Positions 27,698 through 36,916 are shown, counted from the stretch's first letter. The stretch is DNA of 64,000 nt from Inquilinus sp. Marseille-Q2685 (GCF_916619195.1 NZ_CAKAKL010000002.1:1366001-1430000); one strand, 5' to 3'. Made by a program: numbers and translations. Notes: generated by a model from the sequence alone, not told the origin.

Positions 27698-29653
27698 TCA
27701 CATCCCGACCTCGACCCGGCCGCTGTTGCTGTCGCGCAGGCGGCGATAGCGGGACAGGGCCCAGGTCGGGAAGAAGGCCGGATAGCCGTGGTACCGCAGG
27801 TAGAACACCCGCGGGAAGCCGACCGCGGTGAAGCTCGGCTCGTCCCACAGCCCGTCCGCGCGCTGATGCGCCGACAGCCAGGCGACGCCGCGCTCCACCG
27901 CCGGGTGCCTGGCCTCGCCCGCCGCCATCAGCGCCAGCACCGCCCAGGCGGTCTGCGACGCGGTCGAGGTGGCCGGCGTCATCTCCGGCTTGCCCTCGTA
28001 GTAGCTATCGCCGCTTTCGCCCCAGCCGCCATCCTCGCGCTGCTGCGCCGCGAGCCAGGCGACCGCTCGGCGGATCATCGGGTCCTGCGGGTCCATGCCG
28101 ATGGCGTTGAGGGCGCACAGCACCGACCAGGTGCCGTAGATGTAGTTGGTGCCCCAGCGCCCGAACCAGGAGCCGTCGGCCTCCTGCTCCCGGCGCAGGA
28201 ACTCCACGCCGCGGGCCACCGCCGGGTCGTCGATCCGCCGGCCGAGTTGGCCCAGCATGCTGAGGCAGCGCGCGGTGACGTCGGAGGTCGGCGGGTCCAG
28301 CAAAGCGCCGTGGTCGGCGAAGGGGATGTGGTTCAGGTAATGGTAGGTGTTGTCGACCTCGAACGCCGCCCAGCCGCCGTTCCGGCTCTGCAGCCCCAGG
28401 ATCCATTCGACGCCGCGGTCGATCGCCTCGCGATAGCGCTCCGGGTCGGCGCGGTGCATGGCCATGACCACGACCGCGGTGTCGTCCAGGTCCGGGTAAT
28501 GCGCATTGTTGTACTGGAAGGCCCAGCCGCCCGGCCGGACGTCCGGCCGGCGTTCGGCCCAGTCGCCCTTCACGTCCAGCCCCTGGCGCGGCACCAGCCA
28601 GTCGAGCCCCCGCTTGGCCCGCGCCACCGCCTCGGGGTCGTCGGATTCGAGCAGGGCATGCGCCGTCAGCGCCGTGTCCCAGACCGGCGACAGGCAGGGC
28701 TGGGCATAGGTGACGCCGTTGACCGTGTCGACCAGCTTCTCCACCGAGGCCCAGGCGATCTGCAGGTCCGGATGGTCGTCCGAATACCCCAGGCATTTGA
28801 ACATCATCACGGAGTTGGCCATGGCCGGGTAGATGGCGCCCAGCCCGTCCTCGCCGTTCAGGCGTTCGGTGACGAACTCCACCGCCTTGCGGATCGACTT
28901 CTGCCGCCGCGGGAAGAACGGCTCGATCGGCCGCAGCACCCCGTCCAGCCGGCGGAAGAACCGGCCCCAGAAAGTGCCGTCGACATGGACGTGCCAGTTC
29001 TTCACCTGCTCCGGCGGCTCGACCATCAGCTCCTGGATCGACAGCGCCCCCGGATTCACGGGCCTGGGCTTCTTCGCCATGATCACCAGCAGCGGCGCGA
29101 TCACCGTGCGGCTCCAGTACGACACCTTGTTCAGGTGGAACGGGAACCAGGACGGCAGCACCATGATCTGCACCGGCATCACCGGCACGGCGCGCCACGG
29201 CACCTGCTCGAACAGCGCCAGCAGGATGCGGGTGAAGACGTTGGATCGGGCGGCGCCGCCGGCGGCCAGGATGGCGGCGCGGGCGCGGGCCATGTGCGGC
29301 GCGTCCGGGTCGTCGCCCGCGGCCTTCAGCGCGAAATAGGCCTTCACGCTGGCGCTGATGTTGAACGGCCCGTCATGCCACAGTGGCCAGCCGTCGTGCG
29401 TGTCCGACTGGATGCTGCGGATGTAGTCGGCCAGCTTCGCCTCCTTCTCCCGGTCGACCACGCCGAGGAAGTGCTTCAGCAGGATGTATTCGGCCGGGAT
29501 GGTGGCGTCGGCCTCCAGGATGAAGGCCCAGTGGCCGTCCTCGCGCTGCAGGCCCAGCAGCCCGCCGACGCCGCGGCCGATCGCGTCGTCGAGGCTGGCG
29601 CGCGAGGGCGCGGCGAGGTCGTCGGTCCGGAAGGAAGGGCTGTCGATGTTCAT
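27698..29653 (-). CDS. shc: Squalene-hopene cyclase
   Basis: This 651-residue membrane-associated triterpene cyclase converts squalene to hopene and diplopterol. The catalytic acid motif is DLDDTA at residues 388-393, the protonating aspartate cluster. Several QW repeats that brace the alpha/alpha barrels are visible, for example QSRNGGWAAFE, REQEADGSWFGRWG and QREDGGWGES. Length matches bacterial SHCs (about 630-680). ATG 29653 overlaps the end of hpnB by 4 bp, so hpnA-hpnB-shc (hpnF) is one transcription unit, with hpnG downstream after a palindromic repeat. Confidence 0.96.
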   Translation of the reverse strand: MNIDSPSFRTDDLAAPSRASLDDAIGRGVGGLLGLQREDGHWAFILEADATIPAEYILLKHFLGVVDREKEAKLADYIRSIQSDTHDGWPLWHDGPFNISASVKAYFALKAAGDDPDAPHMARARAAILAAGGAARSNVFTRILLALFEQVPWRAVPVMPVQIMVLPSWFPFHLNKVSYWSRTVIAPLLVIMAKKPRPVNPGALSIQELMVEPPEQVKNWHVHVDGTFWGRFFRRLDGVLRPIEPFFPRRQKSIRKAVEFVTERLNGEDGLGAIYPAMANSVMMFKCLGYSDDHPDLQIAWASVEKLVDTVNGVTYAQPCLSPVWDTALTAHALLESDDPEAVARAKRGLDWLVPRQGLDVKGDWAERRPDVRPGGWAFQYNNAHYPDLDDTAVVVMAMHRADPERYREAIDRGVEWILGLQSRNGGWAAFEVDNTYHYLNHIPFADHGALLDPPTSDVTARCLSMLGQLGRRIDDPAVARGVEFLRREQEADGSWFGRWGTNYIYGTWSVLCALNAIGMDPQDPMIRRAVAWLAAQQREDGGWGESGDSYYEGKPEMTPATSTASQTAWAVLALMAAGEARHPAVERGVAWLSAHQRADGLWDEPSFTAVGFPRVFYLRYHGYPAFFPTWALSRYRRLRDSNSGRVEVGM

Positions 29654-30831
29654 CGGGACGGGTCTGACGGCTGACGGGACAGGGAGGCGCCGGGCTGGTC
29701 GTAGACGCGGCCTTTCCAGGCCCCGCCGACGCCGGCCCAGTGGCGCCGCGCCGAATCGATGGTGGCGCCGAGATACACCAGCGCCGCCAGCGGCAGGAAG
29801 GGCGCCCAGAGCGGCGAGCGCCGGTAGAAGCGCAGCATCGGCAGGTAGGCGGCGCTCATGATTCCCCAGGCTGCGAATGCGATACAGCGAGCCGCCCCCT
29901 CCCCCAGGATGGCCAGGGCCGGCGGCGCGACATAGGTGACGATCAGCCCGGCGACGGTGCCGAGCAGCAGCCAGGGCGAATAGCGCAGCTGGGTATAGGC
30001 GGTGCGGGCCACCATGCGCCAGATCTCGCCGACATCGCCATAGACGCGCAGGCTCTCTGCTTCGTCGGTGAGGTCGAGGCGGATCTTGCCGTTGCGCTTC
30101 AGCGCCGCCGCCAGGGTGCAGTCGTCGATCAGCGCGTCGCGGATGGCGGCGATGCCGCCGATCCGGGCCAGGGCCGTGCGCCGCACCAGCATGCAGCCGC
30201 CGGCGGCGCCGGCGGTCGCCTTGTCCGCCCGGTTCACCCAGGCGAAGGGGTACAGCATCTTGAAGAAGAAGACGAAGGGCGGGACCAGCCAGCGCTCGGC
30301 GAAGTCGATGCAGCGCAGCCGCACCATCAGCGACACCAGGTCCAGCCCGTCCGCCTCGCCGCGCGCCACCAGCTGCGCCAGGTTGCCGGGGCGGTGGACG
30401 ATGTCGCCGTCGGTCAGCAGGATCCAGCGCGCCTCGGGGTCCACCCGCTCGGCCGCCGCGACGCCCTGCGACACCGCCCACATCTTGCCGACCCAGCCGG
30501 GCTGCAGCGGCGCGCCGGAGATCACGGTCAACCGGTCGGCGGCGCCGGCCGCCTCGGCCGCGGCGCGAGCGAGGTCGGCGGTGCCGTCGATCGACTGGTC
30601 GTCGACCACCACCACCTGCAGCCGGCCGGGATAGGCTTGCCGCAGCAGCGAGCCGACGGCGGCGCCGATGCCCTCCGCCTCGTTGCGCGCCGGGATCACC
30701 ACCACCACGCCGGGCCATTCGGCCGGCGGCGGCGCCGCGGGCGCGGTCTCGGCCTCCCAGAACCGGCCCTGGAGCAGCCACAGCTTGAGCCACGCCGCGA
30801 GGCTGGCCAGCGCGAGGATGAGGCTCATCAT
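29650..30831 (-). CDS. hpnB: HpnB, hopanoid-associated family 2 glycosyltransferase
   Basis: This 393-residue membrane glycosyltransferase has an N-terminal helix (MSLILALASLAAWLKLWLL) and a GT-A catalytic domain. That domain shows VVVVIPARNEAEGIG, the nucleotide-binding VVVVDDQSIDGTADLA, the metal-binding ILLTDGDIVH (DxD) and a GGCMLVRR acceptor loop. Two or three C-terminal helices follow. The family is found in hopanoid loci, but its sugar and acceptor are not settled. It starts at the ATGATG of 30831, overlapping the hpnA stop by ATGA, and ends by overlapping shc. Confidence 0.92.
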   Translation of the reverse strand: MMSLILALASLAAWLKLWLLQGRFWEAETAPAAPPPAEWPGVVVVIPARNEAEGIGAAVGSLLRQAYPGRLQVVVVDDQSIDGTADLARAAAEAAGAADRLTVISGAPLQPGWVGKMWAVSQGVAAAERVDPEARWILLTDGDIVHRPGNLAQLVARGEADGLDLVSLMVRLRCIDFAERWLVPPFVFFFKMLYPFAWVNRADKATAGAAGGCMLVRRTALARIGGIAAIRDALIDDCTLAAALKRNGKIRLDLTDEAESLRVYGDVGEIWRMVARTAYTQLRYSPWLLLGTVAGLIVTYVAPPALAILGEGAARCIAFAAWGIMSAAYLPMLRFYRRSPLWAPFLPLAALVYLGATIDSARRHWAGVGGAWKGRVYDQPGASLSRQPSDPSR

Positions 30832-31823
30832 TTCAGGTAGCCGTTGCCTCGGAACCAGTCCAGCGCGTCGACCAGGGCCTGGCGGGCCGGCCGCGGCCGG
30901 TAGTCCAGCGCCGCGCGGGCCTTGTCCGAGGAGAAGTACATGGTCTTGCGCGCCATGCGCAGCGCGTCGCGCGTCACCATCGGCTCCCTGCCGGTGAAGC
31001 GCGACACGGCCTCGGCCGCCAGCGCCACTGGCCAGATCGGCCCCAGCGGCAGCCGGATCTTCGGCGCCTTGCGGCCGACCAGGCCGGCGATCTCGGCCAG
31101 GATGGCGGAGAGCGCGAAATCCTCCCCGCCCAGGATGTAGCGCTCGCCCGGCACGCCGCGGGCGAAGGCGGAGAGATGGCCCCGGGCGACGTCGTCGACA
31201 TGGACTAGGTTCAGCCCGGTGTCGACGAAGGCCGGGATGCGGCCGGTCGCGGCCTCGACGATGATCCGCCCGGTCGGCGTCGGCTTGACGTCGCGCGGCC
31301 CGATTGGGGTGGAAGGGTTGACGATCACCACCGGCAGGCCGGTCTCGGCCGCCGCCTCGCGCGCGGCATTCTCGGCCAGGAACTTCGAGCGCTTGTACAG
31401 GCCGATCATCTGGCCTTCGGTCGCGATCGTGGTCTCGTCCGCCGGCCGGCCATCCGCATGGTGGCCGAGCGTCGCCACGCTGGAGGTGTAGACGGCGCGC
31501 GAGACCCCGGCCGCCGCCGCGGCGCGCAGGATCGCCGCAGTGCCCGCGACATTGGTGCGCAGCATCGCCTGAGGCTGGGGAACCCACAGGCGGTAGTCGG
31601 CCGCGACATGGAACAGCGCGGTGCAGCCCTTCAGCGCCGGGACCAGCGAAGCCGGGTCGTCGAGGTCGCCCGTCACCGGCTCGGCATCGAGCCCGGCGAG
31701 GTTGCGGCGGTCGCTGTTCGGGCGCACCAGCGCCTTGACCCGATGGCCTTCCGCCAGCAGCGCGCGGGCCACGGCCGAGCCGACGAAGCCGGTGGCTCCG
31801 GTGACGAGGGCGATCTCGCTCAT
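30828..31823 (-). CDS. hpnA: HpnA, hopanoid-associated NAD(P)-dependent epimerase
   Basis: This 331-residue extended short-chain dehydrogenase/epimerase has the cofactor loop TGATGFVG (residues 8-15) and the active-site YKRSK (Y-x-x-x-K) following TSSVATLG. It belongs to the HpnA group found in hopanoid operons, where it is thought to modify a sugar nucleotide or the ribosyl side chain; its exact reaction is not established. It is the first gene of the minus-strand unit hpnA-hpnB-shc-(hpnG), divergent from hpnCD. Confidence 0.92.
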   Translation of the reverse strand: MSEIALVTGATGFVGSAVARALLAEGHRVKALVRPNSDRRNLAGLDAEPVTGDLDDPASLVPALKGCTALFHVAADYRLWVPQPQAMLRTNVAGTAAILRAAAAAGVSRAVYTSSVATLGHHADGRPADETTIATEGQMIGLYKRSKFLAENAAREAAAETGLPVVIVNPSTPIGPRDVKPTPTGRIIVEAATGRIPAFVDTGLNLVHVDDVARGHLSAFARGVPGERYILGGEDFALSAILAEIAGLVGRKAPKIRLPLGPIWPVALAAEAVSRFTGREPMVTRDALRMARKTMYFSSDKARAALDYRPRPARQALVDALDWFRGNGYLK

Positions 31824-32077
31824 TCGTCCCTGCGAGGGTCTGCCGGAAGCTCGGCCTGTCGCGGCACTGTCATCATGGCGGCGACACTGTCGGAGCGGAC
31901 CGCCGACCGCAACCTAAAATATGGGAAACCACCCCTGCTGCGGCCGTTGGTCCATGCCCCGTTTGCCTTGACAATTCAGGCGGCTCTGCGGTCTGGTGGC
32001 CCGGTCCAGGGCCGGGCGGCGGAACCGCCGCCGAACACCCGTTTCCGAGGCTCCTGGCCGAGACAAGACAGGCGATC
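31824..32077. promoter_or_regulatory. Divergent promoter region hpnA / hpnCD
   Basis: These 254 bases separate the two divergent hopanoid operons and must hold both promoters. A perfect TTGACA lies at 31968-31973 on the plus strand without a clear -10 at the right spacing. AT-rich AACCTAAAATATGGG at 31911-31925 is a candidate melting region for the hpnA side. No palindromic operator stands out. Confidence 0.45.
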
Positions 32078-33814
32078 ATGACCGTGCCGGCCGACCGAGC
32101 CATCGTCGACTCTTCCCCGCCCGCCGGCGCCCCCACCCCCCGTGCGGACGCCGTCGAGCTGCCGGCGTCGAAGACCTCGGGCCAGGAGAACTTTCCGGTC
32201 GGATCCTGGCTGCTGCCGAAGCGGCTGCGCCCGCATGTCGCCGCCTTCTACCGCTTCGCCCGCGCCGCCGACGACATCGGCGACGACCCGGAGCTGCCGA
32301 CGGCGGAGAAGCTGGCCCGGCTGGACGCGCTGGAGGCCGGGCTGGTCCAGCTCGGTCCGGAGGCGGCCGCCGGCATCCGCGCCTCGATCGCGGCCACCGG
32401 CGTCGGGCTGGTCGACTGCCGTGACCTGCTGGTCGCCTTCCGCCGCGATTCCGAGAATCGCAGCTGCCGGACCTGGGACGACCTGATCGACTATTGCCGC
32501 TATTCGGCCAACCCGGTCGGGCGCTATCTGCTGCGGCTGCACGGCCAGTCCGAATCGACCTTCCCGGCCGGCGACGCGCTGTGCACCGTGCTGCAGATCC
32601 TGAACCATCTGCAGGATTGCGGCGACGACTGGCGCAAGCTGCGCCGGATCTACGTGCCGACCGACTGGATCGAGGCGGCCGGCGGCATCGACCGCTTCTT
32701 CACCGCGGACGAGGCGTCGGCGCGCCTGCGCCGGCCGGTGATCGACCGCTGCCTCGACATCGTCGACGCCATGCTCGACACCGCCAGCACCCTCCCCGGC
32801 CAGCTGACCTCCCGCGCGCTGGCGGCGGAGGTCAGCGTCATGCTGTGGCTGGCCCGCAAGCTGGCGGCGCGGCTGCGCCGGGGCGACCCGATCCTGACGC
32901 GGGTGGCGCTGAGCAAGGCGGATTTCGCCCGGGCGCTGCGCCCCGGCCTGTCGGTGATGGCCTTCGGCGCCAGGCCGCTGGACGACGCCGCGCTGGTGCG
33001 GATGGCGGTGTTCCGTGCCAAATCCTCCTTCGCTTCCGGCATGCGCATACTGCCGGCCGAAGGGCGCCGCGCCATCTATGCCGTCTACGGCTTCTGCCGG
33101 CAGGTCGACGACATCGCCGATTCCGGCGCGACGGTGGCGGAGAAGACGGCCGCCCTGCAGGCCTGGCGGCAGCGGCTGGACCGGATCTTCGCCGGCCGGG
33201 GGGACGATCCGCTGGACCGCGAGCTGATCTGGGCGATCCGCCGCTTCGGCCTGCCCCGCGCCGAGTTCGACGGCATGCTGGACGGCATGACCGTCGACGC
33301 CGCCGCCGAGGTGCGGATCGCCGACCGCGCCGGGCTGGCGCATTACGCCCGCTGCGTCGCCGGCACCGTCGGCGTCATGGCGGTGAAGATCTTCGGCTGC
33401 CCGGATAAGGCCAGCGAGGCCTTCGCCGTGGCCCAGGGCGAGGCGCTGCAGCTGACCAACATCCTGCGCGACGTCGACGAGGATGCCGGGCTGGGCCGCC
33501 TGTACCTGCCGGAGAGCTGGCTGCGCGAGGCCGGAATCCCGACCGATGCGCCGATCCCCACCATCGTCGCCGATCCTCGCATCGCCCAGGTCTGCGCCCG
33601 GCTGGCGGCCGAGATCCAGCCGCTCTACACCGCCCTGCCCGGGCTGATGCCGCCGGGGACGGAGAAGCGGATGAAGGCGGCGCTGATCATGCAGCGCAGC
33701 TACCGCCGGATCTTCGAGATGCTGCAGGCCCGCGGCTATGCCGACCGGTCGGTTCGGCCGCGCCTGTCGAAGCGCGAGAAGATCGGCATCCTGCTGTCGG
33801 TCCTGCTGACATGA
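32078..33814 (+). CDS. hpnCD: Fused HpnC-HpnD (squalene-producing pair in one polypeptide)
   Basis: This single uninterrupted frame of 578 codons carries two prenyl-transferase-like domains that are normally separate proteins. Residues 1 to about 285 match HpnC (hydroxysqualene synthase), with aspartate motifs DDIGD (65-69) and NHLQDCGDD (176-184). Residues about 305-578 match HpnD (presqualene diphosphate synthase), with DDIAD (344-348) and NILRDVDED (461-469). Together they turn two farnesyl diphosphates into presqualene diphosphate and then hydroxysqualene. HpnE, coupled by ATGA, reduces that to squalene. All four aspartate motifs are intact, so both halves should be active. The linker is near residues 285-305, with no stop or homopolymer run suggesting a sequencing merge. 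Confidence 0.9.
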   Translation: MTVPADRAIVDSSPPAGAPTPRADAVELPASKTSGQENFPVGSWLLPKRLRPHVAAFYRFARAADDIGDDPELPTAEKLARLDALEAGLVQLGPEAAAGIRASIAATGVGLVDCRDLLVAFRRDSENRSCRTWDDLIDYCRYSANPVGRYLLRLHGQSESTFPAGDALCTVLQILNHLQDCGDDWRKLRRIYVPTDWIEAAGGIDRFFTADEASARLRRPVIDRCLDIVDAMLDTASTLPGQLTSRALAAEVSVMLWLARKLAARLRRGDPILTRVALSKADFARALRPGLSVMAFGARPLDDAALVRMAVFRAKSSFASGMRILPAEGRRAIYAVYGFCRQVDDIADSGATVAEKTAALQAWRQRLDRIFAGRGDDPLDRELIWAIRRFGLPRAEFDGMLDGMTVDAAAEVRIADRAGLAHYARCVAGTVGVMAVKIFGCPDKASEAFAVAQGEALQLTNILRDVDEDAGLGRLYLPESWLREAGIPTDAPIPTIVADPRIAQVCARLAAEIQPLYTALPGLMPPGTEKRMKAALIMQRSYRRIFEMLQARGYADRSVRPRLSKREKIGILLSVLLT

Positions 33815-35097
33815 CCGTCCATGTCATCGGCGGCGGGCTGGCCGGCCTCGCCGCCGCAGTCGAGCTCGCCCGCACCGGCGTCCCGGCGGTGGTCTACGAG
33901 GCCACGGCCCGACCTGGCGGCCGCTGCCGCGCCTTCCACGAGCCGGCGCTGGACCGGGGGATCGACAACGGCAACCACCTGGGGCTGTCCGGCAACCGTA
34001 ACGTCCGGCGCTATCTCGACCTGATCGGCGCCGGCGACCGGCTGGCGGCCCCGGCCCGGCCCGGCTTCCGCTTCGTCGACCTGGAGCGCGGCCGCGAATT
34101 CACGGTGCGGCCGAACCGCGGCCGGCTGCCCTGGTGGGTGCTGCGCGCCGGCCGCCGGGTGCCGGGCACGCGCCCGCGCGACTATCTGGCGCTGCGCCGC
34201 CTGTCCAAGGCGGGGCCGGAGGACACCGTCGCCGGCATGGTGCCGCAGGGCGAGCTGTACCGCTGCCTGATCGAGCCGCTGGCCGTCTCCGCCCTCAACA
34301 CCCCGGCCGACGAGGCCTCGGCCCGAGGCCTGTGGGCGGTGGTGGAGCAGACGCTGGCCAAGGGCGGCGCCCAGACCATCCCGCTGATCGCCCGCAGCGA
34401 CCTGGCCGACACCTTCATCAACCCGGCGCTGGACTTCCTGCACCGGCATCGCGTGACGGTCCGCACCGGCATGCGGGTCAAGGCGCTGGAGTTCGAGGAG
34501 GGCCGCATCATCGCGCTGGAGCTGGACCAGGGCACCCTGCCCCTGGCGCCGGACGACCAGGTGGTGCTGGCGGTGCCGCCGGCGATCGCGGCGCGGCTGG
34601 TGCCGGGGCTGACGCCGCCGGAGGCGGACGAGCCGATCGTCAACGGCCATTTCGCCATTCCGTTTCGGGAGGAACCGCACGACATCGCCGGCATCGTCGG
34701 CGGCACCGCCCATTGGGTGTTCCGCCGGCCGGGCATCGCCAGCACCACGGTCAGCGCCGCGCGCGGCCTGGTCGACGCGCCGGCGGAGGAACTGGCGCCG
34801 CTGCTGTGGGCCGATGTGGTGCGGGCCTTCCCGGACTTGGCCGGCCCCCTGCCCGCCCATCGCATCATCAAGGAGAAACGGGCGACGATCCGCCAGAGCC
34901 CGGCGGACGAAGCCCGGCGGCCGGGCTGCCCGACGCCCTACCCCAATCTCTGGCTGGCCGGCGACTGGACCGCGACCGGGCTGCCGGCGACCATCGAGGG
35001 CAGCCTGCTGTCCGGCTTCCGCGCCGCCGACCATGTCCGCGCCGCAGGGGCCTCGAACGGTCAGGTCAGAGCCCGTCCGAGAAAGCGGCTGGCGTGA
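33811..35097 (+). CDS. hpnE: HpnE, hydroxysqualene dehydroxylase (FAD amine-oxidase family)
   Basis: This 428-residue FAD enzyme is the last step of the bacterial HpnCDE squalene route. The N-terminal flavin fold is HVIGGGLAGLAAAVELA (residues 4-20), followed by ARPGGRCRAF. The C-terminal FAD-closing motif is LWLAGDWTATGLPATIEGS. The start overlaps the hpnCD stop (ATGA, 33811-33814), so stoichiometric translation with the fused synthase is likely. Downstream lie a family A repeat and unrelated genes. Confidence 0.94.
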   Translation: MTVHVIGGGLAGLAAAVELARTGVPAVVYEATARPGGRCRAFHEPALDRGIDNGNHLGLSGNRNVRRYLDLIGAGDRLAAPARPGFRFVDLERGREFTVRPNRGRLPWWVLRAGRRVPGTRPRDYLALRRLSKAGPEDTVAGMVPQGELYRCLIEPLAVSALNTPADEASARGLWAVVEQTLAKGGAQTIPLIARSDLADTFINPALDFLHRHRVTVRTGMRVKALEFEEGRIIALELDQGTLPLAPDDQVVLAVPPAIAARLVPGLTPPEADEPIVNGHFAIPFREEPHDIAGIVGGTAHWVFRRPGIASTTVSAARGLVDAPAEELAPLLWADVVRAFPDLAGPLPAHRIIKEKRATIRQSPADEARRPGCPTPYPNLWLAGDWTATGLPATIEGSLLSGFRAADHVRAAGASNGQVRARPRKRLA

Positions 35098-35180
35098 GCT
35101 AGAACGGGATGAATTGAGGTCGGGTCACGTCAGTCCATTCGGACCGAGGCCGACAGGATGTCGAGCGTCTTCTCGGATTG

Positions 35181-35308
35181 CCTCTCCCGCCTGGCGGGAG
35201 AGGTCGGGCTCGCGCAGCGAGACCGGGTGAGGGCTGGTCCCGGCCTCGACAAACTCCCCTCACCCGGAGCCGCTTCGCGTCTCCGACCTCTCCCGCAAGC
35301 GGGAGAGG
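35181..35308. repeat. Palindromic intergenic repeat, family A, copy 2
   Basis: The outer hairpins are the same as in the 18556-18683 copy. CCTCTCCCGC-ctg-GCGGGAGAGG is at 35181-35203, and CCTCTCCCGC-aa-GCGGGAGAGG is at 35287-35308. Both copies span 128 bp. Most of the interior is shared, including the stretch CGGCCTCGACAAACTCCCCT. It lies between hpnE and the convergent flavin oxidoreductase gene. Confidence 0.9.
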
Positions 35309-35339
35309 CAACGAAAAGGGGACGGTCGCGCCGAATACC

Positions 35340-36386
35340 CTACCGGGCGGGCTCGGCGAGCATCTCGTGGACCAGTGGCATGACCTTCGACCCGAACAGC
35401 TCGATGCTGCGCATCAGCTTGTCGTGCGGCAGCGGGCCGGCGCTGTACTTCAGCTGGAAGCGCACGGCGCCGAGCGCGGTGACGGTCGAGACGATCTTGC
35501 GAGCCACCGTCTCGGGCGACCCGACATAGAGCGAGCCGTGCTCGGCCTCGCGCTCGAACTCGCCCTGGCCCATCGGCGGCCAGCCGCGCTCCGCGCCGAT
35601 CTTGTCGCGCATCTTCTTGTAGTCGGGGAACAGCTCCTGCCGCGCCCGGGCGTCGGTGTCGGCGACATAGCCCGGCGAATGCACGCTGATCGGCTGCACC
35701 GGCCGGCCCAGCTGCTCGAAGGCGCGGTGGTACAGATCGACATAGGGGCGGAAGCGCTTGGGGTCGCCGCCGATGATGGCCAGCGCCAGCGGCAGGTCGT
35801 AGCGCGCGGCGCGGACCACCGATTCCGGGCTGCCGCCGACGCCGATCCAGGTCGTCAGCCGGCGCGCGCCCTCGACCGGCGGGAAGACGCTCTGGTTGCG
35901 CAGCGGCGGGCGGACGCTGCCCTGCCAGCTCACCGGCTCCTGCCGCAGCAGCGCCGCGAACAGGTCCAGCTTCTCCTCGAACAGCGTCTCGTAGTCGCTG
36001 AGCTCGTAGCCGAACAGCGGGAAAGATTCGGTGAAGGAGCCGCGGCCGAGGATCACCTCCGCCCGCCCGTTCGAGATCGCATCCAGGGTCGAGAAGCGCT
36101 GGAACACGCGGATCGGGTCGTCGGAGCTGAGCACGGTGACGGCGGAGCCGAGATGGATCTGCGTCGTGCGACCGGCGATCGCCGCCAGCAGCACCTCGGG
36201 CGCGGAGACGGCGAAATCGGCGCGGTGATGCTCGCCGACGCCGAAGAAACCGATGCCGAGCTGGTCGGCCAGCACGGCCTCTTCGACCACGTTCCGCAGC
36301 ACCTGGGCGTGCGGCAGCAGGGCGCCGTCCGGACCGGTGGTCACGTCGCCGAAGGTGTCGAGTCCGAGTTCGAGAGGCTGGGCCAT
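35340..36386 (-). CDS. LLM-class flavin-dependent oxidoreductase (Atu2307/SP_0267 type)
   Basis: This 348-residue TIM-barrel luciferase-like monooxygenase opens with QPLELGLDTFGDV and contains FFGVGEHHRADFAVSAPEVLL, typical of the Atu2307-like group. SAVTVLSSDDPIRVFQRFSTLDAISNGRAEVILGRGSF is the family's FMN-binding core. It uses FMNH2 or F420-type cofactors on an unknown substrate. The start is ATG 36386 (MAQPLELG), and the longer reading adds sequence without homology. It is isolated, with the mazG-like gene upstream on the same strand. Confidence 0.83.
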   Translation of the reverse strand: MAQPLELGLDTFGDVTTGPDGALLPHAQVLRNVVEEAVLADQLGIGFFGVGEHHRADFAVSAPEVLLAAIAGRTTQIHLGSAVTVLSSDDPIRVFQRFSTLDAISNGRAEVILGRGSFTESFPLFGYELSDYETLFEEKLDLFAALLRQEPVSWQGSVRPPLRNQSVFPPVEGARRLTTWIGVGGSPESVVRAARYDLPLALAIIGGDPKRFRPYVDLYHRAFEQLGRPVQPISVHSPGYVADTDARARQELFPDYKKMRDKIGAERGWPPMGQGEFEREAEHGSLYVGSPETVARKIVSTVTALGAVRFQLKYSAGPLPHDKLMRSIELFGSKVMPLVHEMLAEPAR

Positions 36387-36497
36387 GGGGATCCCTGGGT
36401 CACGAAGCAAAGTTACCGCAGAGATGGCCACCCCGATTGGCCGATCAATGTCCCCGACGGGAAACAGACTGTCCTATGCGCGGATCTTCTCGCCTGC

Positions 36498-36800
36498 TCA
36501 CTCCGGCCGGAACCGCCATTTCCGCTCCACCGCCGCGGCGAGGTCGATTCCGTTCGCCCGGGCAAACAGCAGGATATGGCCGAGCATGTCGGCGGTCTCG
36601 TCGGCCAGCGCCTGCCGCAACTCGGCCTCGGACCGGCCATGCGTCCGGCCGCGGCCGGTCAGCTTGTTCCAGACCTGGGTCAGCTCGCCCAGATCCTCCT
36701 GCAGCTTCAGCAGGAACCAGTCGGTGTCGCGCCGTAGCCCATTGGCCTCGGCGTAGCGGCGGGACGCGTCCTCGAACTGGTCCTTCAGGCGGTCGAGCAT
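36498..36800 (-). CDS. MazG-like nucleotide pyrophosphohydrolase, 100 aa
   Basis: This short all-alpha NTP pyrophosphatase of the MazG/dUTPase superfamily has the metal-binding E-x-x-E of KLQEDLGELTQVW (residues 32-44) paired with DETADMLGHILLFA (E-x-x-D) near residue 67. Such proteins clear non-canonical nucleoside triphosphates. It is shorter than full MazG, as is common for single-domain members. A family B repeat lies directly upstream, separating it from the phosphonate cluster. Confidence 0.8.
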   Translation of the reverse strand: MLDRLKDQFEDASRRYAEANGLRRDTDWFLLKLQEDLGELTQVWNKLTGRGRTHGRSEAELRQALADETADMLGHILLFARANGIDLAAAVERKWRFRPE

Positions 36801-36813
36801 GGGGAGCCCTCAT

Positions 36814-36891
36814 TGTCATGCCCGGGCTTGCCCCGGGCATCCAGACGATGTCGACGCTCCCTGGATTGCCGGGTCAAGCCCGGCAATGACA
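36814..36891. repeat. REP-like palindromic repeat, family B, copy 1
   Basis: The left hairpin is ATGCCCGGGCTTGCCCCGGGCAT (36818-36840). The right hairpin is TTGCCGGGTCAAGCCCGGCAA (36866-36886). They are flanked by TGTC and GACA. The same 78-bp element occurs inverted at 60329-60406, between sctR and sctS. This is a widespread alphaproteobacterial REP type. Confidence 0.9.
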
Positions 36892-36916
36892 GAAAGGAAA
36901 AGCGACACCCGCCCCG

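Noticed and set aside
36814-36891. Intrinsic terminator downstream of the dioxygenase gene
   Set aside because: There is no T-run. The same double hairpin occurs inside the T3SS operon, so it is a dispersed repeat, although it may still affect RNA ends.
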